Shown here: one piece after another, positions 7,081-12,295 of the stretch
Layout: every line of letters starts with the position of its first letter
Numbering within the stretch: position 1 is the stretch's first letter
Assembly (NCBI GenBank): GCA_020345785.1
Contig: CP070771.1
Span: forward strand, 3,184,899 to 3,197,193
Length of the DNA: 12,295 nt
Direction of reading: 5' to 3'
Source of the DNA: Desulfobacterales bacterium
GTDB lineage: Bacteria; Desulfobacterota; Desulfobacteria; Desulfobacterales; JAFDCJ01
The notes under the pieces: generated by a model
Databases searched by the model: none
Seen by the model: the letters and a program-made list of their open reading frames with translations, nothing else
Told to the model about the DNA's origin: nothing
Position numbers and translations under genes: made by a program

Positions 7081-8280
7081 TTAAATAATGATGATTTCCT
7101 CCGGATATTTCCCAAACTGCTCCAGGCCGTCCTGGGTGACCACGTGGGTGTTTTCGATGCCGACGACGCCCTGGCCCGGAAAGATCAACTTGGGTTCCAG
7201 AGCGATGGTCATGCCTTCCTTTAATTTGAGCTTTTGGCCGGTGGCCAGAAAAGGAAATTCATCAACCTCCAGTCCGATCCCGTGGCCGACAAAGCGGACG
7301 CGCTCACCACCGGTCCCCATAAAATATTTTTCATAGCCCAACTCGGCGGTTTTTTCCAGGGCCTGATCGTAAACCGCGCCGGAGGCAATGCCCGGCCTGG
7401 CAATTTTTTTTACCATTTCCTGGACCTGCAACATGGCGGCATGGGCGTCCAGCAGTTCCTGCGGCATCGCCCCCAGTGAATAAATGCGGGTATGATCGGA
7501 AAGATAGCCGTTGTAGGCAAAGATATAATCAACCATCACCGGTTCATGGCGCCGGATGGTTTTATAGCTTGGCCCCTGGGCCACCGCCGGACTTGCGCCG
7601 GCACCTCCGGTGGGAGAGGACAGATAACTGGGCACGGCACCGCTGGGGCCTGACAGCAAATGCCCGTAAAACATTTCACTGCCCCACAGGCGCATTCTTA
7701 TGGCCCCCTGGTGCCCTAGTCTTCTGGCTTCTGCTTCGATCAAGCCGGCAACTTCAAGCTCCGTTGCACCTTCGCGCAGTATGTTGGGAACCCGGGCGGC
7801 GACCTGATCGGACAGTTCGGCCGCCCGACGCATAATGCCGAGCTCATATGAAGATTTAACGGCCCGCAGCAGCCGGATCTGATAGGAGATATCCATTATT
7901 TGGATGCCGTTGAAAATCTGCTGATAATTGAGAAACATGTTGGTCGGCAGGACATCCAGTTCCAATCCCAGGTTTTTGGGCATATCATATCCCTTGGCTT
8001 TGATGACATCCGGAATATATTTGGGACTGTCCAGGTGCACGATCGATTCCAGGTTGGATTCGGCTTTGGCCCGTTCCGTATTTTTAATCACCATCAGAAT
8101 GGGGGCAGCCTCAGCCGGTATATAAAGGGCGGCTTGCTGAAAGGTGCCGGAAAAATATAACAGATCGACGCGTTGTGCGATCAGGGCGGCATCGATCGCC
8201 TTTTGCTCCAGGATGGCTTGCAATCTCTCAATTCGCTGTTTGAGTTCGGATGCGGGTGTATTAGCGTTCTGATATTGCAT
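7081..8280 (-). CDS. M24 family Xaa-Pro peptidase
   Basis: Cytoplasmic metallopeptidase of the creatinase/prolidase type, 399 residues. An N-terminal creatinase-like domain (about 13-150) precedes the pita-bread catalytic domain (about 155-390). All five metal ligands can be placed: D251 and D262 in V-D-Y-x9-D-H-T-R, H333 in G-H-G-I-G-L-E, E362 in L-E-P-K and E376 in G-I-E-N-T. The loop S-P-T-G-G-A-G-A-S-P-A-V (222-233) is common in Xaa-Pro members of the family. It would cleave X-Pro peptides using two Mn or Co ions. It follows dppF by 164 nt, fitting a role in digesting imported peptides. No strong Shine-Dalgarno site precedes the ATG. Closely related creatinase-type amidohydrolases cannot be excluded. 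The protein ends in four isoleucines. Confidence 0.9.
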   Translation of the reverse strand: MQYQNANTPASELKQRIERLQAILEQKAIDAALIAQRVDLLYFSGTFQQAALYIPAEAAPILMVIKNTERAKAESNLESIVHLDSPKYIPDVIKAKGYDMPKNLGLELDVLPTNMFLNYQQIFNGIQIMDISYQIRLLRAVKSSYELGIMRRAAELSDQVAARVPNILREGATELEVAGLIEAEARRLGHQGAIRMRLWGSEMFYGHLLSGPSGAVPSYLSSPTGGAGASPAVAQGPSYKTIRRHEPVMVDYIFAYNGYLSDHTRIYSLGAMPQELLDAHAAMLQVQEMVKKIARPGIASGAVYDQALEKTAELGYEKYFMGTGGERVRFVGHGIGLEVDEFPFLATGQKLKLKEGMTIALEPKLIFPGQGVVGIENTHVVTQDGLEQFGKYPEEIIII

Positions 8281-8348
8281 TTTAGGTGCTTAAAAAAGTG
8301 AGATCGACAATTTGGTGTCGACGTTGACGAGTTTTCTGATTTTCTATA

Positions 8349-8375
8349 GGTTTCAGGTGTCGGGTTTCAGGTGTC
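8349..8375. repeat. Tandem 13-14 nt repeat between dppF and the peptidase gene
   Basis: GGTTTCAGGTGTC (8349-8361) is followed directly by GGGTTTCAGGTGTC (8362-8375). The rest of the 164-nt gap holds no gene, no terminator and no clear promoter. Confidence 0.6.
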
Positions 8376-8444
8376 AGCCCACTGCCCGTAATGCCGGTGG
8401 TCCAGTTGAAGCGAATTGGAAACATGCCTGATACTTTCGGCCGG

Positions 8445-9449
8445 TCAAAAATATTCTGCCGCGCCATTTTGGGCAACTTTCCAGCAGCGCACATAATGGT
8501 TGTCGCCGACTTTGGCGAATCTCTGGTCGGTATTTCGACACTGCGGCTCCTCCAAGTGACATTTTTGCCGAAATGTGCATCCTGATGGCAGTGTCGCGGT
8601 CTGCGGAATTTCATTTTCCGGCGGCGTAATGGTTGGCTTGGCGTCTGCCTCGGAATCCGGTGCAGCCGACAGCAGCATGTGGGTATAGGGATGGCTGGGA
8701 TTGTCAAAAAGCGCGTCGGCCGGCCCGTGCTCCATAATCTGGCCCCGGTACATAACGGCAACATCGTTGCACAGATATCCAACGACGTTCAGGTCGTGCG
8801 AAATAAACAGATAGCTCAATGCCAGTTGGTCCTGCAAGTCTTTTAAGAGGTTAATGATTTGAGCCTGGATCGAAACATCCAGGGCCGAAACCGGCTCATC
8901 GCAGATAACCAGTGACGGTTGCACGCTCAAAGCTCGGGCGATGCCGATCCGCTGACGCTGCCCGCCGCTGAATTCATGGGGATAGCGGTCGATACTGCGC
9001 GGTGACATCCCCACCATCTTAAGCAGATTTTCAAGCTGCGCGTCTTTTTCTCCATTGTTCCGGATGCCATTCACCTGAAGTCCTTCCGAGAGCGTTTGAC
9101 CGATCGTCATTCGGGGGTTCAGCGAACCATAGGGATCTTGAAAGATGATCTGGATCTGTTTGCGAAAAGGCTTCATTTCTTTCTCGGACAGATCGGTGAT
9201 ATCCTGTCCGTTGTAGATGATTTTTCCTTCGTCGGCCTGCAGCAGCTTGAGAACTAACCGGGCCACCGTGGTTTTGCCGCAGCCGCTTTCACCCACAAGA
9301 CCGAGTGTTTTGCCCTTTTCGATTCGAAACGACACGTCTTCAACGGCATTGACCCAGCCGGTCACCCGCTGGAAAAACCCGCGGCGAATTGGGAAGTATT
9401 TTTTTAAACCCTCAACCTGAAGAATCGTGTTGTCTGGTGAATGATTCAA
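8445..9449 (-). CDS. dppF: Dipeptide/oligopeptide ABC transporter ATPase DppF
   Basis: Second ATPase of the peptide importer, 334 residues, usual length. It starts with TTG (9449-9447) behind a modest GGAAAG site. Motifs: Walker [10 protein letters not shown] (53-61), Q-loop Q104, signature SGGQRQR (161-167), Walker B and D-loop at 180-191 with C-D-E-P, switch H218. The S-H-P-Y-T motif (252-256) begins the oligopeptide C-terminal domain, which contains C291, C297, C304 and C322 in spacing C-x5-C-x6-C-x17-C. DppD has the same spacing. Related Opp/Dpp ATPases bind a [4Fe-4S] cluster with such a tail. The N-terminal I-R-R-G-F-F-Q-R-V region is typical of the F subunit. It lies 426 nt after dppD across a large palindrome, an unusual gap for this operon. 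OppF is an equally possible name. Confidence 0.93.
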   Translation of the reverse strand: MNHSPDNTILQVEGLKKYFPIRRGFFQRVTGWVNAVEDVSFRIEKGKTLGLVGESGCGKTTVARLVLKLLQADEGKIIYNGQDITDLSEKEMKPFRKQIQIIFQDPYGSLNPRMTIGQTLSEGLQVNGIRNNGEKDAQLENLLKMVGMSPRSIDRYPHEFSGGQRQRIGIARALSVQPSLVICDEPVSALDVSIQAQIINLLKDLQDQLALSYLFISHDLNVVGYLCNDVAVMYRGQIMEHGPADALFDNPSHPYTHMLLSAAPDSEADAKPTITPPENEIPQTATLPSGCTFRQKCHLEEPQCRNTDQRFAKVGDNHYVRCWKVAQNGAAEYF

Positions 9450-9557
9450 TTTATCTTTCCGGTGTTAAATGAGCGCTTCGCTTGATAAGCACGATAGAGT
9501 TAAAGTAGAAGCGAACCGACTCAGATTGATGCAATTTGCCTCTCAGCAAATAAACCT

Positions 9558-9773
9558 AAAATCCCAAATCCCAATACCCAAATTCCAAACAAATCTCAAT
9601 GACCCAAATTCAAAAATCCAAACAAATGATCCGTCCACCATTGCGCCAAACGGCTCATCCCTGGTTCCCCAGGGTTTGCGAACCGATATGCTGCAACTGT
9701 GATGAATGTTTTGGTCATTGAATATTGAAATTTGAGATTTATTTGTAATTTGGTGCTTGAGATTTGAGATTTT
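9558..9773. repeat. 216-bp imperfect palindrome (inverted-repeat element, copy 2)
   Basis: The outer 42-nt arms, 9558-9599 and 9732-9773, match as inverted repeats at 35 of 42 positions. Inside them caatgacc (9597-9604) matches ggtcattg (9713-9720) in a second register, and the inner flanks are again partly complementary. The centre is a perfect GC-rich hairpin, ccctgg-ttcc-ccaggg (9659-9674), lying within 1 nt of the midpoint of the outer arms. The whole therefore reads as one long cruciform or RNA hairpin. It fills the middle of the dppD-dppF gap. The frame open across it on the minus strand (9596-9796) has no RBS and is a by-product of the repeat. The rest of the gap, 9450-9557 and 9774-9845, shows nothing I can name. 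Confidence 0.75.
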
Positions 9774-9845
9774 ATTGTCTTATAAAACTTTTTCATACAA
9801 CTGGTTCAGAATTCACTCTTACGGTGCCTTGCGTTGTAGAAGGAC

Positions 9846-9880
9846 CAATAATCAATAACCAATAACGAATAACTATTAAC
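9846..9880. repeat. Five tandem 7-nt units at the end of dppD
   Basis: Units CAATAAT, CAATAAC, CAATAAC, GAATAAC, TATTAAC run without gaps. The array ends inside the dppD stop region, where it supplies consecutive TAA and TAG stops on the minus strand. It is noncoding downstream of dppD and might vary in copy number between strains. Confidence 0.6.
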
Positions 9881-10877
9881 TTTTCTCCCTTTCATACAGC
9901 ACCGGACATCGTGTCAGATGTCCTTGGCCGTAGTCACAGATGTCGGGAAACTGTTCCCTGCAGGTTTGGATCGCATGGGAGCAGCGCGGATGAAACGGAC
10001 AGCCTTGGGGCTTGTAAGCCGGATTCGGTACGGTCCCGGGAATGCTGTAAAGCCTTTTGCCGCGCTTTGAGCGGTGCGGCAGCGATGCCAGCAAGGCCCG
10101 GGTATAGGGATGCTGTGACGTCCGAAAAATATGATCCTTGTTGCCCTGCTCAACGATAATTCCGGCATACATGACGTAGATCCGATCCGCCACTTTCGAG
10201 ACCACGCCCAGGTCGTGGGTGATGTAAAGCACGGACATGGCGCGTTCTCTCTGAATGGAGTTCAGCAGCTTCAGTATCTGCGCCTGTACAGTTACATCCA
10301 GAGCGGTGGTGGGTTCATCGGCGATAATCAGTTCGGGATTGCACGCCAGGGCCATGGCAATCATAACCCGCTGGCGCTGGCCCCCGCTTAATTGATGCGG
10401 GTAATCTCCCAGGCGCTCCCCGGCAGAGGGAATTCCGACATTTTCGAGCAGTTGCCGACACCGGGACTCAAGCTTTTCCTCCGATACGGGTTCGTGGGTT
10501 TGGATGGCTTCGGCGATCTGATCACCAATGGTGAAAACCGGATTCAAGGAGGTCAGCGGTTCCTGGAATACCATGGCGATATGGTTGCCTCGAATGCGCT
10601 GCATGGACTCTTCGTCCAAATCGATGAGATTTTGGCCTTTGAATAAAATTTTCCCGCTGACGATTTTACCCGGGGGTATTGGAACGAGTCCGATGACGCT
10701 CAGGGCGGATACGGTTTTACCACAGCCGGACTCGCCCACCAGGCACACCGTCTCCTCGCGCCGCACCTCGAAACTGATCCCGTCCACCGCGCGCGCCACT
10801 TCGTCCTCGCTGCGGAAGTAGACTTTCAGATCTTCAACCGATAATAAAGTATCATTAAAGGGTTTCATTTTTGCCAA
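9876..10877 (-). CDS. dppD: Dipeptide/oligopeptide ABC transporter ATPase DppD
   Basis: First ATPase of the peptide importer. A TTG at 10877 gives 333 residues; an ATG three codons on (10868) is an equally likely start, and neither has a strong ribosome binding site. Motifs: Walker A G-E-S-G-C-G-K-T (48-55), Q-loop Q105, signature LSGGQRQR (163-170), Walker B and D-loop at 183-194 with A-D-E-P-T-T-A-L-D, switch H221. The Q-H-P-Y-T motif (255-259) opens the oligopeptide C-terminal domain. C293, C299, C306 and C324 (C-x5-C-x6-C-x17-C, with an extra C314) fit the [4Fe-4S]-binding tail known in related transporters. It pairs with DppF on the DppB/DppC permeases. It lies 153 nt downstream of dppC, across repeats. 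OppD is an alternative name. Confidence 0.93.
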   Translation of the reverse strand: MAKMKPFNDTLLSVEDLKVYFRSEDEVARAVDGISFEVRREETVCLVGESGCGKTVSALSVIGLVPIPPGKIVSGKILFKGQNLIDLDEESMQRIRGNHIAMVFQEPLTSLNPVFTIGDQIAEAIQTHEPVSEEKLESRCRQLLENVGIPSAGERLGDYPHQLSGGQRQRVMIAMALACNPELIIADEPTTALDVTVQAQILKLLNSIQRERAMSVLYITHDLGVVSKVADRIYVMYAGIIVEQGNKDHIFRTSQHPYTRALLASLPHRSKRGKRLYSIPGTVPNPAYKPQGCPFHPRCSHAIQTCREQFPDICDYGQGHLTRCPVLYEREKS

Positions 10878-10901
10878 CGAAAGCTGTTCTTTTTATGAAC
10901 G

Positions 10902-10984
10902 GTCCGTTGTCTGTTGTCCGTTGTCCGATGTAAAAGGATAGATAAATGCTTTAAGCAATTAACAATTGACGACAGACCACTGAC
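10902..10984. repeat. 23-nt imperfect inverted repeat of TCCGTTGT words
   Basis: 10902-10924 and 10962-10984 are inverted copies matching at 18 of 23 positions, separated by 37 nt. The left arm contains TCCGTTGT twice, the same word as in the macA leader. It lies in the gap between dppC and dppD, where the intergenic mRNA would fold into a stem-loop. Confidence 0.6.
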
Positions 10985-11012
10985 AATTTGCAATTGATGA
11001 TAATTGCAAATT
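10985..11012. repeat. Perfect 11-bp hairpin behind dppC
   Basis: aatttgcaatt (10985-10995) and aattgcaaatt (11002-11012) are exact inverted copies with a 6-nt loop. The hairpin begins 18 nt after the dppC stop and abuts the arm of the neighbouring inverted repeat. No T run follows on the minus strand, so it is more likely an mRNA stability or processing hairpin, or a palindromic repeat, than a terminator. Confidence 0.6.
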
Positions 11013-11030
11013 AATTTTAGTCATTTATTT

Positions 11031-12185
11031 TTACTGTCTTTCCCGCAGTTTGGGATTCAGGACATCCCGCAGCCCCTCACCGAATAGGTTAAAGGACAAC
11101 ACCACCACCAGGATGGCAAACCCCGGTATAAACGTCAGCCAGGGTGCATCAAAGATAAATCGCTTGCCGTCCGAAAGTATATTCCCCCAGGTGGCGTGGG
11201 GCGGCGGTACCCCGAACCCCAGGAAACTCAAACCCGCTTCGGTCAGGATGGCCGTCGCGATGCCGATGGTGGCCGACACCAGCACCGGTGCAATGGCATT
11301 GGGCATCATATGGCGAAAGATAATTCTTAGATTGCTGAGTCCCAGGGCCCTGGCAGCGGAGACGAAATCCTGTTCTCTCAAAGAGAGAAATTCGGCCCGC
11401 ACAAAACGGGTGGCGCCCATCCAACTGGTGAGGCCGATGATAATCATAATGTTGTAGATGCTCGGCGGCCGCAGGGCGACCACCGTAAGGATCAAAAAAA
11501 AGCTGGGGAAGCATAACATGATATCCACAAACCGCATGATCAAGGTATCCACCGCGATGGTTCTTTTTTTAAGAATACCGGCCCCTGGGAGTTTTTTCAC
11601 TGAACCAAAAAAAAACGGGCAGACGGCAACACCGACCAAAATAAGAATGCCGGCATAAGGATGGCTGGTGGCCAGCAAAGCGACGCCTGCCACCAGAAAT
11701 AAGGTCCACAGCAAATGGCCGGTGCGGATGTAGTGCTGCCCGAAATAACCCGCGATGCCGCCCATGAATATTCCGATCAGGACCGAAATGCCGACGGCAA
11801 CGAAGCCGACGGTCAGCGACACCCAGGCGCCCTGCAGCATGCGGGCGAAGACATCGCGACCCAGGTCATCGGTTCCAAAAAGATAAATACCCAGGGTCGG
11901 CATTTCATTTGGCTGCAGGCTTGCCGGATTGGGCCTGGCCAGCGGCGGCAGCAGTTTTTCCTGCAGTCTGACCTGGGCGGGGTCGAAAATCGGGTCCTGG
12001 CCTGATGTCAACACAAGTCCGGTCAGGGCACAGCAGAAAAAAAGAACGAATATGGCCATTCCCAGAATTGCCAGGCGGTTTCGTTTGAAAAGACGCCAGA
12101 ACTCCTGCAGCCGGGTGCGCTTTGGCGCGGCCGGCTCTTCCAGGGCAACATCCGGAGTATGATCAATTTCAGCGACGTTATTCAC
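11031..12185 (-). CDS. dppC: Dipeptide/oligopeptide ABC transporter permease DppC, with insert
   Basis: Inner-membrane permease of the peptide importer. It starts with GTG (12185-12183) overlapping the dppB TGA (GTGA), with GAGGA about 8 nt upstream. At 384 residues it is longer than the usual 280-300. The N-terminal cytoplasmic segment L-F-K-R-N-R-L-A-I leads into TM1 (37-60). The periplasmic loop ends in F-G-T-D-D-L-G-R-D-V (103-112), a DppC/OppC hallmark. The EAA coupling motif is at 276-300 (A-A-R-A-L-G-L-S to R-H-M-M-P-N), and G-E-G-L-R-D-V-L-N-P (369-378) ends the protein. Residues 151-209, between the G-Y-F-G and V-D-T-L-I-M-R-F-V-D landmarks that normally adjoin, are an insert with hydrophobic stretches at 157-172 and 178-193, probably a membrane hairpin. 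Confidence 0.93.
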   Translation of the reverse strand: MNNVAEIDHTPDVALEEPAAPKRTRLQEFWRLFKRNRLAILGMAIFVLFFCCALTGLVLTSGQDPIFDPAQVRLQEKLLPPLARPNPASLQPNEMPTLGIYLFGTDDLGRDVFARMLQGAWVSLTVGFVAVGISVLIGIFMGGIAGYFGQHYIRTGHLLWTLFLVAGVALLATSHPYAGILILVGVAVCPFFFGSVKKLPGAGILKKRTIAVDTLIMRFVDIMLCFPSFFLILTVVALRPPSIYNIMIIIGLTSWMGATRFVRAEFLSLREQDFVSAARALGLSNLRIIFRHMMPNAIAPVLVSATIGIATAILTEAGLSFLGFGVPPPHATWGNILSDGKRFIFDAPWLTFIPGFAILVVVLSFNLFGEGLRDVLNPKLRERQ

Positions 12186-12295
12186 AGTCTTATCCTCGGA
12201 TCAACCACCATATACAGCAAATCGGAGATAAAGGTGCCGGCCAAAACCAGAACGGCTGAAACAAAATTGACCGTTAGAATTACCGGGTAATCCCG
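12182..12295 (-). CDS. dppB: C-terminal end of permease DppB (cut by the window edge)
   Basis: The last 37 codons are present, running off the right edge. They read R-D-Y-P-V-I, a transmembrane helix (about 15-20 residues), then D-L-L-Y-M-V-V-D-P-R-I-R-L and TGA. The D-Y-P-V-I opening and the V-D-P-R-I-R ending are the standard C-terminus of DppB/OppB-type permeases. The stop overlaps the dppC start by GTGA, which supports translational coupling of the two permeases. The start and promoter lie outside. Confidence 0.88.
   Translation of the reverse strand, partial: RDYPVILTVNFVSAVLVLAGTFISDLLYMVVDPRIRL

Noticed and set aside
9596..9796. 66-codon ORF on the minus strand between dppD and dppF
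   Set aside because: It is the translation of a long palindrome, without a ribosome binding site.
6840..9880. CRISPR array
   Set aside because: The repeats are inverted or short tandem words; there are no evenly spaced identical repeats with unique spacers and no cas genes.

Overview
The window looks like a chromosomal stretch of a Gram-negative bacterium. Lipoprotein signals, an outer-membrane efflux channel and a periplasmic adaptor show the two-membrane envelope. The style of the genes and the short-word, palindrome-rich intergenic DNA fit Desulfobacterota (Desulfobacterales-like); that assignment is inference, because no rRNA or marker gene is present. All substantial genes lie on the minus strand, so transcription runs from right to left.

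Right part (12295 to about 6046): a dipeptide/oligopeptide ABC importer in the order dppB (only its last 37 codons are inside), dppC, dppD, dppF. It is followed by an M24 Xaa-Pro peptidase and a DUF1445 protein (D-glutamate cyclase-like, putative hydro-lyase). Together they suggest peptide uptake, cleavage at proline and further handling of the released amino acids. No dppA binding protein is visible. DppC carries an unusual insert of about 60 residues with two extra hydrophobic segments. DppD and DppF share an identically spaced four-cysteine motif typical of the iron-sulfur tail of this ATPase family.

Middle and left part (5785 to 545): a complete MacAB-TolC-type export system in the order adaptor (macA), ATPase, permease, outer-membrane factor. 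The ATPase and permease are separate genes joined by an ATGA overlap, unlike the fused MacB. The outer-membrane factor is a NodT-type lipoprotein.

Far left (1 to 544): no normal-sized gene. It holds a 31-codon ORF for a hydrophobic lipobox peptide, with a complete Shine-Dalgarno sequence that can be buried in a hairpin and an intrinsic terminator lying over its stop codon. There are also two short, outward-pointing starts of zinc-ribbon proteins that end after 18 and 13 codons and look like decayed genes.

Nearly every intergenic gap carries its own palindrome or short-word array: 4271-4329, 5990-6047, 6850-7042, 8349-8375, 9558-9773, 9846-9880 and 10902-11012. The elements at 6850-7042 and 9558-9773 are clearly related and form a miniature inverted-repeat family; the second is a nearly continuous palindrome of 216 bp between dppD and dppF. 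This intergenic material and the small ORF are the least explained parts of the window.
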